Notes under the pieces: generated by a model
Databases searched by the model: none
Told to the model about the DNA's origin: nothing
What the model saw: the letters and a program-made list of their open reading frames with translations, nothing else
Shown: positions 28,701 through 36,338 of the stretch, piece after piece
Position numbering within the stretch: position 1 is the first letter of the stretch
Layout: every line of letters starts with the position of its first letter
From: Zygnema cylindricum
Lineage: Eukaryota > Streptophyta > Zygnematophyceae > Zygnematales > Zygnemataceae
Assembly (NCBI GenBank): GCA_037447655.1
Contig: JBBHKE010000422.1
Span: 1 to 36,497, forward strand
Reading direction: 5' to 3'
DNA length: 36,497 nt
Made by a program: the position numbers and the translations under genes

Positions 28701-29129
28701 GAATCCAAAGAAAGGGAGAGGGAGAGGGAGAGAGAGGGGGAGTGGGAGAGGGAGAATCAGAAGGAGACTGTGATGGAAGGTGGAAAGTTTTTAGAAGAGG
28801 AGGCTCATCGTTTGCCAGACTCGAGGCAAGCCGGAGAAGGAGAAGGAGAAGCTTATAGTGAGTCAGACGACAAAAAAATAAATTCGATCGAAAACCGTCA
28901 AAAAAATGGCTCTTTTTCGTTACATGGAGAGAGCGAGTCGAGGTTTCAAGGACAACAGAACGTAACTGGAAATCACATGGAACCGTCTGGAAGTAAGTCG
29001 GGAAATAATAATAAGTTTGGAGGACTCGATGAAAAGGAGGAAACTGATTTGGGTAGTGAAAGTCCCATGGGACTTACTTCGGATGTTCTCCGGACAGAGT
29101 CTTCTCCTGAACCCTTCCCTGTTAGATAG
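14390..29129 (+). CDS. SMEK1: PP4 regulatory subunit 3 (SMEK/PP4R3), 24 exons, N-terminal Met exon not found
   Basis: Exons: 14390-14470, 14978-15077, 15356-15440, 15588-15637, 15865-15927, 16033-16115, 16288-16347, 16668-16767, 18274-18351, 18683-18750, 19029-19097, 20340-20417, 20566-20661, 21095-21165, 21641-21718, 22749-22842, 23190-23282, 23604-23800, 24790-24904, 25200-25331, 25590-25697, 26150-26331, 26720-26830, 27929-29129. All phases join (3393 nt, about 1130 residues). SMEK targets the PP4 catalytic subunit to its substrates, mainly in the nucleus; in Arabidopsis it acts on HYL1 in microRNA processing. Residues 1-105 form the EVH1/PH-like domain ([37 protein letters not shown]). 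Residues 140-335 are the SMK-1 domain ([40 protein letters not shown]). Helical repeats follow to about 630, then an acidic low-complexity tail. The exon-1 copy, MITE-filled introns and two GC donors are odd. Confidence 0.93.
16926..17137. mobile_element. TA-flanked MITE copy 3 (SMEK intron)
   Basis: Left end TACACTGTCAATCACGGTTG and right end CTGATAGCGATTCATGGCGTA, whose reverse complement starts TACGCCATGAATCGCTATCA, match in roughly 14 of the first 20 positions. The length is 212 bp. No coding capacity. A terminal TA shared with the target suggests a Tc1/mariner-type relative (inference). Confidence 0.7.
17138..18273. other. Remainder of the large SMEK intron 8
   Basis: No gene supported. 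It contains a perfect 13-bp inverted repeat at 17986-18013 and AT-rich DNA. The acceptor TTCTGTTTTGCAG at 18261-18273 is normal. Confidence 0.6.
17986..18013. repeat. Perfect 13-bp inverted repeat with 2-base loop
   Basis: GCCTTTGGATGAA (17986-17998) and TTCATCCAAAGGC (18001-18013) are exact reverse complements, separated by GG. Such tight palindromes are prone to deletion, so its survival suggests it is recent. Confidence 0.85.
19488..19692. mobile_element. TA-flanked MITE copy 4 (SMEK intron)
   Basis: Left end TACACCTTACATCACAATTA and right end TAATAACGATGGAAGGTGTA (reverse complement TACACCTTCCATCGTTATTA) match at 16 of 20 positions, and the match continues with GAGTT in both. Length 205 bp. 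It is the best-preserved copy and defines the family ends. Confidence 0.78.
21448..21580. repeat. TAAACCTGT-type short tandem repeats (SMEK intron)
   Basis: Eight or so TAAACC(T/C)(G/A)T words with spacing around 10-14 bases in the intron before exon 15. Non-coding. Confidence 0.75.
21890..22080. mobile_element. Hairpin-forming MITE-like repeat (SMEK intron)
   Basis: The core has arms TTGTACAGTTCTATGAGTAA (21967-21986) and TTACTCATAAAACTGTACAA (21995-22014), matching 19 of 20 as reverse complements. ATTACTCTACCA flanks it at about 21929 and 22047 in the same direction. A weaker relative with GAGTAATCGTACA and CTGTACGATTATTC lies at about 25015-25095. Clear terminal repeats were not found, so boundaries are approximate. 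Confidence 0.55.
22629..22740. repeat. (CT)n microsatellite abutting the SMEK exon 16 acceptor
   Basis: About 100 bases of nearly pure CT end only a few bases before the acceptor TCGTACAG (22741-22748). It acts as an oversized polypyrimidine tract for that exon. The plus-strand frames reading Ser-Leu through it are by-products. Confidence 0.93.
22749..22842 (+). CDS. SMEK1: SMEK exon 16, followed by a GC donor
   Basis: 94 nt; its first base completes a glycine, giving [20 protein letters not shown], which matches plant SMEK (LTGTDILILFLTQDPNLLRS). It ends CTTCTG|GCAAGT, a donor with GC in place of GT but otherwise consensus. The next exon starts GTGAAGGGAATG (VKGM) as in the family, fixing the border. 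The exon is not a multiple of three, so skipping would break the frame. Another CT-rich tract follows at 22869-22929. Confidence 0.9.
23823..23842 (+). repeat. 20-base copy of exon 18 sequence in the next intron
   Basis: GCTTCTCTGTTTTTGTGTGC at 23823-23842 is identical to 23759-23778 inside SMEK exon 18, 64 bp upstream across the donor at 23800. The flanks are not similar. Confidence 0.85.
23999..24462. mobile_element. Candidate decayed element with GATATATCG-type ends (SMEK intron)
   Basis: The segment starts near GATATATCGCTATACGATATG and ends near CATCGTATCGTATATCGAG, which are imperfect inverted versions of each other. No target duplication was found and the interior has no coding signal. 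It may be related to the element at 2374-3270 only through TATCG-rich ends. Confidence 0.3.
25590..25697 (+). CDS. SMEK1: SMEK exon 21, probably followed by a second GC donor
   Basis: 108 nt, encoding [20 protein letters not shown] and on to KQLQLKYVQ. It ends TTCAG|GCATGT, then resumes at TTTGCAG|TCTAAGG. A GT donor six bases earlier (AAATAT|GTTCAG) would also keep frame, losing V-Q, but is a poor donor; one further downstream breaks the frame. The GC reading is therefore favoured, with less certainty than for exon 16. Confidence 0.75.
25816..25977. mobile_element. TA-flanked MITE copy 5, shortened (SMEK intron)
   Basis: Left end TACACTGCGCATGGC and right end ATGGGCAGTATA (reverse complement TATACTGCCCAT) agree over the first 12 bases. 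Internal words (AGTAATACTAATTCG) resemble other copies. At 162 bp it is about 50 bp shorter, so probably deleted internally. Confidence 0.5.
27260..27683. mobile_element. Degenerate relative of the 2374-3270 hAT-like element (SMEK intron)
   Basis: CAGTGTTCTATATCTAGCAG then TATTTGCCGATAATGGATATG follows the left end of the first element (TAGTGTTGTGTATCGGTAAG, GATTTGCCGATAACCGATATG), and ACGATATATCGA appears in both at similar spacing. A degenerate right end (CCGATATCTGGATAATACTG) closes it. No target duplication remains, so it is older than the copy at 2374. The right boundary is approximate. Confidence 0.6.
27834..27892. repeat. CT-rich tract before the last SMEK exon
   Basis: CTCCCT/CCCC runs about 40-90 bases upstream of the acceptor TTCTACTGCAG (27918-27928), contributing to its pyrimidine tract. 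Confidence 0.7.
27929..29129 (+). CDS. SMEK1: SMEK terminal exon (acidic, low-complexity C-terminus)
   Basis: 1201 nt, encoding 400 residues. It opens with [15 protein letters not shown], matching the SGGLVDYDDDEDD signature of plant SMEK, and stops at TAG 29127-29129. The rest is far longer and more repetitive than in Arabidopsis, with Gly-rich ([12 protein letters not shown]), Glu/Gly and Arg-Glu ([15 protein letters not shown], 28706-28755) runs from GGGAGA and GGAGGT-type DNA repeats. Lys/Arg clusters such as PGKKRGG and SPGKKRRYD look like nuclear localisation signals. Minus-strand frames here are by-products. Confidence 0.9.
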
Positions 29130-29194
29130 CAGGTTTTAATAACGGACCGCTGTAGTAAGGAAAGGATTAGGATGATATTCTGTTTACATTTCCA

Positions 29195-29385
29195 GTGCCA
29201 GTTGTCACTTTTTCCTGTCACTTTTTCATAGTGACATCTGTCACTTTTTCATTGTGTCATATGTCGCATTTTTACACGGATATCTGTCTTGTCATTTGCA
29301 TGGATATCTGTGACATTCGCATTGTGACATATGTCACGTTTTCATAGCGGTATCGGTTCACATTGTCGTAGTGATATATGCAGAA
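29195..29385. repeat. Tandem repeat in the SMEK 3' flank
   Basis: Words of the type GTGACAT(C/A)TGTCACTTTTTC and GGATATCTGT recur with a spacing near 28-32 bases just after the stop codon, probably in the 3' UTR. TGACATATGTCA (about 29326) is palindromic. Confidence 0.7.
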
Positions 29386-29547
29386 ACGATAAATTGTTTC
29401 TTTGTTTGTAGGAGATGAAAAAAAAAATAGTTATGGTGCCGTTGTTAGACCGTAGATAAGAAGGAAATGAATACTATGTTTTTTTTTTTTTGTTTTGTTT
29501 TTTCTGGGTCAGGAATATGTGCATTTATGTAATGTACTAGTCATAAC

Positions 29548-29650
29548 ATGTAGGACTCCTCCTCCTTTTCCTCCTCATCCTCCTCATACTACTCTCCTTC
29601 CTCCTCTTCCTCCTCTTCCTCTTCCTCTTCCTCCTCCTACGCTTTTCCCC
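29548..29650. repeat. (CCT)n-rich tract
   Basis: Runs of CCTCCT and CCTCTT; the plus-strand frame across it is poly-proline and not a gene. Confidence 0.8.
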
Positions 29651-29937
29651 TTTTCGTCTTCTTGGTTTAGACTACGTCAGGAGCTTATGGCGGATGAAAT
29701 TATTTAGGGAGGGAGAGAGAGAGAGAGGGAGAGACCGAGAGAGATTCTGCGAATGGGAAAATTTTGTTTTAGTCAACTATGAAATAATTTGGCAGTCAAA
29801 GAGCGGTTTTCCTGTTCTATTTCTATTTTATAAGCTTTAAGGGAGGGAAAGTTGTTTTTCGATAGCTTTGCCCGCATTTGAATTCAAGTGTTTCCATTAG
29901 GAGAAACGTTTGTTCTTGTAAGTGGAGAATATTTTCT

Positions 29938-30205
29938 AATATGTATATCGTAGCTGAAGAAAGTCTTTTATTATGCGTGTCATATCTGAAGAATGTCTAC
30001 ATTGTGTTTATGGTAACTGAAGTATGTTTCCATAGGATGGCATTTATTATGTATATTGTAACTGGTTTATACTATAAATATCGTAACCGATGAATGTTTC
30101 TACGGTATATATTGTGACGGAAGGATGTCCCTATGATGTATATTGTAATTGCAGGATTTTCTATGATATATATTGTAACTGAAGGATGTTCTTATTGTGT
30201 ATATG
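29938..30205. repeat. Tandem array of a ~35-40-bp repeat
   Basis: Seven or so diverged units based on ATGTATATTGTAACTGAAGG and ATGTTTCTAT, running from 29938 to about 30205. Non-coding. Confidence 0.75.
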
Positions 30206-31271
30206 GACTTCAACACATTATTGATTGATCACAGATCAGAAACCTGAACGCGTGGAATACGGTGAATATTTGTTTATGAATTTTTGTGTTTTCATCTTCT
30301 GTGTTTTCTGCGTGTTTATCTTTTGAATTTAATCTTGGATCTGAAGATAGAAGATATTTTATCTTGTTTCCTATAACTGCTGTGTATCTGACAATGTCAA
30401 CTCTCTTCTTGACTGTCTTTATCTGTTGATGATATGTTCAACCATAATTTTTGCATGACAAGTACCTGGAATCGCCTCATTTGTTAAGTAGAATAGTAAG
30501 GATACAGTGAATGTTTGTCAAAAATATTACAGAAGGCTGATTGTTTCAAATGATCGGCACTAAGTCCATGCATTTTTAGAATAAGAAAATAGAAGACAAA
30601 TGAATAAATGGCGGGAAGAAACAAATTCCTAAAACATGCTGGTCTAAATTCTATTCCGTGGCCAAAATCAATGGATAGGTACAATATGGGCCAAATGACA
30701 GAAGGAAAAGTAGGAAAAGTAGGAAAAGTACAACAAAAACGATATTATTATTCATGGCATTTGTTCATACTTTTGAGCCTAGTTGTTCAATACGTGGATT
30801 TTTTCATTTTTTTCCAGTTTCTACGTATTGTACGTGACTTTTGAAAAATACGCAAAAAAACGTCTACTGTAAACTGAAACTGACATATTACGGAAACTAA
30901 TAAACAAAATACTGATACTGTTAGACTTTTTACGGAAACTGTACGGTAGTTTACAAAAAAAAATCGATGCACGTATCCGTACTTTCTGTTCAGTAAACCG
31001 AACAGAATGTACATGGATTGTACGGGAAAATAATGTGACGTCTACAAATATTTTTCAAAAAGAGACGTTGCGGCGTCACACTATTTGAGCGCCGTGAGTT
31101 CAAATTTTGTACGGGCGTCTTCTTCAAATTTCGAAAAGAAGCCGCCATTATTACTTGAACAGATGAACGCGAAAAATCATAGAAGACGCCATTACCGTCG
31201 CCACGGCAGTAGTAAGTAAACTGTCGTTGAAGCCGTTGACGAAGAATTCACGAACCTCCAAAAAAGCGGCC
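30206..31271. other. Spacer and probable leader of the hAT element
   Basis: No gene is supported. (GGAAAAGTA)x3 lies at 30703-30731. From about 30810 the DNA becomes GTAC/TACGG-rich and contains CAGTTTCTACGTATTGTACG, the same 20-mer found in the three GTAC-rich repeats. The 5' terminus of the transposon was not located. Confidence 0.5.
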
Positions 31272-33353
31272 ATGCCCAGAGTTCGAGGAGAAGAGTGGGA
31301 CCACGTGAAGCCTCCAGACGATGGGATCCTAGTAGCCAATAGATTATGTGTTTGCATTTACTGTAATTTCGAATTTATCGCCCAAGCAACTAGGATCAGA
31401 AATCATCTCACTGGAAATGTCAAATGTGGAGGGATTAGCGCTTGCACATTGTGTCCAACCGAGGTGAAGGAGGAGTTTATCGCAGGTGACAACGAAAAAT
31501 TGTCTAATTTCTCTAAAAAACGTGTACTCAGTGACCTTGATGAACGCACGTGCAGTTTTCCACTGACTCCAAGGACCAAAGCAACAGTTGTTCAGACGAA
31601 AATACAAAGTGCATTCAGCATGCAAAACAAGGAGGTAGATTTAGCTTGGGCCACGGCTTTTTATGCCAATGGATTGCCGTTCAGACTTTTAGATGACCCG
31701 TATTTCAAGGCTGCGGTGAAGAAGATTGGTGATGTAGGTGTGAATTACAAGTTACCAATCCGTAGTGCAATGAGAAATCGTCTCCTATTGGAGACCAAGG
31801 CGAATGTGATGAAGAATTTGTCAAGTTATGTGAAAACCATTGAAGTCACCGGTGCCACAATCACATCAGACGGGTGGACAGCAGTAGATGCCAGTCCTTT
31901 GCTAAAGATTTTAGCTGTCACCCCGAAAGGTGACATGTTCTTGACGGCAGAGGACACCAGTGGACAAACAAAGGACGTCGAGTACATTTGTGCGGTGTTG
32001 GAAAAGGGAATACTTGCGGTAGGGGTGGAGAATGTGGTGCAGATTGTTACCGATTCTGCCCCAGGCAGAGGACACCAGTGGACAAACAAAGGACGTCGAG
32101 TACATTTGTGCGGTGTTGGAAAAGGGAATACTTGTGGTAGGGGTGGAGAATGTGGTGCAGATTGTTACCGATTCTGCCCCAGTGAACAAGGCTGCAGCTT
32201 CGTTGCTCGTGGCAAAGCACCCTTCTATCACGTGGACGCCATGCGCTGCACATGTACTGGACTTGATGTTGGAAGATTGGAGTAGGTTGACCTTTATCTC
32301 CAAACCTGTCCGAGAGGCAAAAGAAATTTTGAGATTCATCACTAATCATAGCATGAGTGTAGCCATGTTTAATAAAATTTCAAAACTTTGGCTTCTGAAA
32401 CCTGGAGAGACTAGGTTTGCTACAAATTTTATTATGCTCCGGAGGATATTAGATGTGAAAGAGAGTTTGGAGCGGTTGATGTTCGATGACAAATTCAAGG
32501 AATGGGTGGGCAAGCCAATGTACAAGATGGAGGGGGCTAAAATTAGGTACTACATTCTAAGCACGGAGTTTTGGGTTAGAGTGACAGAGGCCGTGTCAAT
32601 TTCGGAACCTGTGGTGCGGTTGATGAGGGAATGCGATAGAGGTGGCCCGAATGTGGGGAAGGTTTATCACGGTTTTTACGCCATTGGACAGTTTCTGGAT
32701 AATTTAGCTTGCGCAGGAGGAGATAATATTCACGATGGCATGCAGATTTTGGAAGAGATGAAGGCATCATGGTTGGCGAGGTGGAAGATGGCGCATAGCC
32801 CCATTTATGCGGCTGGCTTTGTACCGATCCGGAGTATCAAAGTCATGCATATGGGCAGCGTGCCAACGCGACTGTTATGGAAGGTTTTCAGACAATGTTG
32901 GAGAGGATGCTTCCAAATATGGAGGAGCAACAAGTTGCCCGCATAGAGTTGTCAAAATATAGAGAGTTTGAGGGAGTTTTTGGTAGGGAACTGACAATAT
33001 CTTGTTCAAAGTTGATGCCAGCATGGAAGTGGTGGCAAGAGTTTGGGTGTGCCACCTCTATTTTGCAGAAGGTAGCAGTAAAAATACTTGCACAGTGCTC
33101 AGCTGCCAGCTCCTGTGAGCGGAATTGGTCGACATATGACCACATTCACTCAAAGAAAAGAAATAGGTTAACGGGTAAAGGGGCTAATGATCTAGTATGG
33201 GTCTTCACTAATCTCAGACTTTTAAAGAAGACTAGGGATGTCACCTATGAAGAAAATCTGATAGAATGGGAAGAAGAGGAAGGGGAGGTTAGGGAAGACG
33301 ATTTAGATGAAGACATGATGGAATTCGATGTAGGGGAAGAAGATTTAGAGTAA
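31272..33353 (+). pseudogene. hAT transposase (BED finger, DUF659, hAT_C), disrupted
   Basis: ATG at 31272 (MPRVRGEEWDHVKPPDDG). The product carried a BED-type zinc finger (CIYC, then HLTGNVKC), a DUF659/RNase H-like core with the first acidic residue in TSDGW and the second in VTDSAPVN, and the hAT dimerisation region (QCSAASSCERNWSTYDHIHS), whose CERNW supplies the usual glutamate. An acidic tail ends at TAA/33353. hAT transposases cut and paste elements, leaving 8-bp duplications. Two breaks are visible: a 118-bp direct duplication (31947-32064 and 32065-32182, not a multiple of three) and a one-base loss at about 32824-32826. It is otherwise well preserved, so it died recently. It could be the source of the non-autonomous hAT-like elements here, but their ends were not matched to it. 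Confidence 0.92.
31947..32182 (+). repeat. 118-bp tandem duplication inside the transposase
   Basis: Two adjacent copies with one difference (ACTTGCGG in copy 1, ACTTGTGG in copy 2, a C-to-T change at a CpG). The near identity dates the duplication as very recent. It repeats the segment that includes the second catalytic aspartate and shifts the frame. Confidence 0.97.
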
Positions 33354-33704
33354 AAATAGGTAAAGGACATATATGTATTTTTTTTTTGCTCTAATGTGAT
33401 TGTTTTTGTTTTTTTTTATCAATGTGTTACGTCGTGCAATGTTGAATGATGAAAAATGGAATCTGCATATAGCCTGAACTTTGTTTATTTGAAGTTGCAT
33501 GCTCTCTCGGAGAGGTAGAGAAAGAAGGCCATGGCTGCCTGTCTGTGAAGGACAGGCAAATTTATTATAATATAAATGCTTTACGGAGGAACTGAACCTG
33601 CGCCTGTGAACGACATCTGGTACAAACTGGTTCAGCCGTCCTTAACCATTTGATGTAGTTGATTCGTCACATACGTAGTGTGATATTTATTTAATTAACT
33701 AATG
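33354..33704. other. 3' flank of the hAT transposase pseudogene
   Basis: AT-rich; no gene. Poly-T runs at 33377 and 33410. Presumed transposon 3' untranslated sequence. Confidence 0.5.
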
Positions 33705-33890
33705 TTTTTCACCGCTCATTTAACGGAAAGCGTACAAACTGCGGTACATGTTCAATTAAATTTTTTAAAAATGTACGGATTTGTACGGAAAAAAAATCAT
33801 TAACGTTTTTTTCAAATCGACCTCTCCAGTTTCTACGTATTGTACGCTCGTTCGAAACGTGCGTAAAATACGTTTTGAACAACTATGCTT
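33705..33890. mobile_element. GTAC-rich repeat copy 3, behind the transposase
   Basis: ACCGCTCATTTAACGGAAAG, CGTACAAACTGCGGTACATG, CAGTTTCTACGTATTGTACG and TTTTGAACAACTATGC match the copies at 11750-11912 and 12260-12450. Its position 350 bp after the transposase stop suggests it is the 3' end region of that element family. Confidence 0.72.
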
Positions 33891-34620
33891 TTGAGTAATT
33901 GAGCTTGTTGTTTTCTTTAGCATGTAGTTCTGAAACTTAGTTGAGAAAAGTGTCAAAGCTTAACGTGTAATAAGAGTGAAAAGCACGATGGAGGACTAAT
34001 TTGAGACACGGGAATGGAATGAAAGGCGAAATAAAGATGAAATGTCGCATCGAAACAACTTACAAAAAAACATTAGGAGACTAATTAGAATGACGTGATA
34101 TGGTAAACCATAGGAGAAAGAAAGTGAAAGAGAAAAAGAAAGAGAAAGAGAAAGAGGCAACAACAAAAACTGAAAACACTGCCACTAACGTATTCTGCAG
34201 TGTTCTCATTGGACAGTGTTCTGATTTTGTCAGGTAGTTAGTAATAGAAATTATTTGTATAAATTCTAGGACTTTTCCATGTATTCATTTTGCGAGGAGT
34301 CAAAGGGAAAACATGTGCAATTTAAGGGATATTCTTTGTGCTGTATCTCTTCGTACATTGGAGCGTTTTGCTTGAAACTTTGTTAGTTGTCAACACACGC
34401 GGTAAACTATACACTAATATAGTTTGGGACTATTTGGCCATACTGATTGCATTTTGGAGTGGGTTGAAGTTGGTATCTTGAGTGCTTCCTATTTTAGTTC
34501 TATGATGGCAACAACTTCAGCAGCAGCTGATGCTCCTTTGGTTGTCATAGATAAAAAAAAGAACGCTTGTGCATTCTATCCACTATGATTTCCGAATCTT
34601 AAAAACTCTGTCCACTATGA
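33891..34620. other. Non-coding stretch with GAAA-rich microsatellite
   Basis: (GAAAGA)n at about 34110-34156. A short Ala-rich frame at 34502-34588 (MMATTSAAADAPLVVIDKKK) is too short and isolated to call as a gene. Confidence 0.5.
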
Positions 34621-34623
34621 TCT

Positions 34624-34760
34624 CCCATCTTTGATGGTTCCGCTGCAGCTGCGACCTTACAAGAGTTGCAGCTATGATGTCCACTATGATTTCTGACTGT
34701 TCCAAACCCTCCCATCTTTGATGCTTCCGCTGCAGCTGCCACCTTACAAGAGTTGCAGCT
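34624..34760. repeat. 87-bp tandem duplication
   Basis: CCCATCTTTGATG(G/C)TTCCGC and TGCAGCTGC(G/C)ACCTTACAAG, AGTTGCAGCT occur at 34624-34673 and 34711-34760, offset 87. CCACTATGAT also recurs upstream of each copy. Only two differences are visible within 50 bases. No coding frame continues through both. Confidence 0.85.
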
Positions 34761-35200
34761 GAACATAAAACCTGCGGCTATTCAGCCTATTTACATTGAG
34801 GAGCGAAGCACCATTGTTCCCCATATTAGCTTTCTAGATAAGGGGAAGATATCGTTTTAGATAAATTGTGTAGCTCCATCTCTTCCCCACATGGATACTG
34901 GTGCAAATGACAAGCAGTAAGAAACATAGTGGAAGGAACATATACACAAGTTCAGTTTGTGTAGCTACGTCATTGGAATATTTTACATATAAGGTCAACT
35001 AAAATTGCACTTTCTTAAATTTTGAAATTATGCCACCATACCAAAAAAACGTAAAAATTAAAAACACGTCTTTCACCGCCATGTTCACAAAAAGGAATAT
35101 CCATCAATCAATCGTCGTATAAGACAAGTATCGATTTGCAAAAAAAAAAGACATGGACACAAACAAACAAAAAAAACGAACAAAAAAACAACCAAACAAA
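34761..35200. other. Non-coding stretch
   Basis: AT-rich; nothing recognisable. It ends in A-rich and ACAAACAAAC-type sequence before the purine microsatellite. Confidence 0.5.
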
Positions 35201-35206
35201 CAAATA

Positions 35207-35375
35207 AAGGGAGGGAGGGAGGGAGGGAGGGAGGGAGGGAGGGAAGGAAGGAAGGAAGGCAGGAAAGAAGTGAGGAAGGAAGTGAGGAAGGAGGTGAGGA
35301 AGGAAGTGAGGAAGGAAGTGAGGAAGGAGGTGAGGAAGGAAGTGAAAAAGGAAGGGAGGAAGGGAAGGGAGGGAT
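35207..35375. repeat. Purine microsatellites (GGGA)n and (GAGGAAGGAAGT)n
   Basis: About eight GGGA units, then GGAA units, then roughly eight copies of a 12-base unit GAGGAAGGAAGT/GAGGAAGGAGGT. Frames through it in either strand (poly Lys/Glu or Phe-Leu) are by-products. Confidence 0.95.
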
Positions 35376-35541
35376 GGATGAAGGAACGAACGGGACATGA
35401 AAGGACGAACAGACGGCGCAAAATAATTTTCTTTATGATGTTGCAATAATCACTTCAAAGTAGTTTTCAGGTGCTCTCAAATAGTGAAACCGGAATGCTG
35501 AAAATCCAAAACACCTCTCTCTCCTCTGAAAATATAGCTTC

Positions 35542-36252
35542 TCAAACTTCAGTTTGTCCTATTTTCCAGCGAGAGACAGCTGCTTTTAGTGTGTTTCTCT
35601 CTCCTTCTTTGAGTCTTAAAACCAAATTTTTTTCCCTAATCAAAGCCCCCTTCACTCCCTCATCTACATTTGTTTTATTTCCGATCCCCAATCCGAGCCC
35701 CAAACCGGTCTCCAATTTCTCCTCTCCTCCCACTTCCCCCATTTCTTTCAACCTCTCTTCACACATTTCCACTAAAAGTTTTCCTTCACTCGAACTCAAA
35801 CCCACACCAATCATATTTTCACCCTTCTCTTTCACAAAAACATTATTAGATTCTTTTCCATTGCCCAATTCTAAAGTCAACATCGATTCTCCGTTCTTTT
35901 TCTCCTGCTCTCCTCCCTCCCCTCCCTCTCCCTTCTCTACCTCCACTTCCTCCTCTCCCTCTTTTCTCTCAGCCTCCTTCACACTGCCTGCGAGAGATTT
36001 TGCCGCTTCCACGTACCTTTGCGTCTCTTTCCTCTCCTTCTCCCCCCCGGCCATGGCTACCTTCTCCTCTAAAATCGCAGCCGTAGCTTCGGCTCGAGAA
36101 GCTATGGCTTCTCTCATCTTCTTCATGAGCGTCGCGTCACAATCCATGGCCGCCACTTGCAACCATTTGGCGAGATCGGGAGAAGGAGAGCCGTCCCAAA
36201 AAAGATCGAGAAGAGACTTCGGTTTCACTTCAAGCCATTTGAGAAGAGCGAG
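35542..36252 (-). CDS. Terminal exon of an unrecognised protein (partial gene)
   Basis: On the minus strand an acceptor GTTCGAAAACAG at 36253-36264 opens a frame of 236 residues ending in GQTEV and a stop at 35542-35544. The start LALLKWLEVKPKSLLDLFWD then SPSPDLAKWLQVAAMDCD has normal complexity and a protein-like helix pattern. From about residue 90 it becomes Glu/Lys/Gly-rich, like the tails of its neighbours. I do not recognise the family. An ATG at 36327 would add a Phe-rich stretch that looks like the intron pyrimidine tract, so I prefer the splice reading. The upstream part would lie beyond the (GGGAA)n tract and outside the window. Confidence 0.55.
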   Translation of the reverse strand, partial: LALLKWLEVKPKSLLDLFWDGSPSPDLAKWLQVAAMDCDATLMKKMREAIASRAEATAAILEEKVAMAGGEKERKETQRYVEAAKSLAGSVKEAERKEGEEEVEVEKGEGGEGGEQEKKNGESMLTLELGNGKESNNVFVKEKGENMIGVGLSSSEGKLLVEMCEERLKEMGEVGGEEKLETGLGLGLGIGNKTNVDEGVKGALIREKNLVLRLKEGERNTLKAAVSRWKIGQTEV

Positions 36253-36338
36253 CTGTTTTCGAACAACGGAAAACGGAAAACGGAAAAAAATGAGAGGAAC
36301 GGAAAAAAAAAAACAGAACAGAAACAAAACAGGACGGA

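Noticed and set aside
29495-29707. Poly-proline plus-strand frame
   Set aside because: A CCT microsatellite with no other protein-like content.
33705-33890. True terminal inverted repeat of the hAT element
   Set aside because: The matching block at about 30815 is in the same orientation, not inverted, so it cannot be the TIR pair; the element ends remain unlocated.
35104-35449. Frames rich in FLTSFL or KEVRKEV
   Set aside because: Readings of the GAGGAAGGAAGT microsatellite in both strands.
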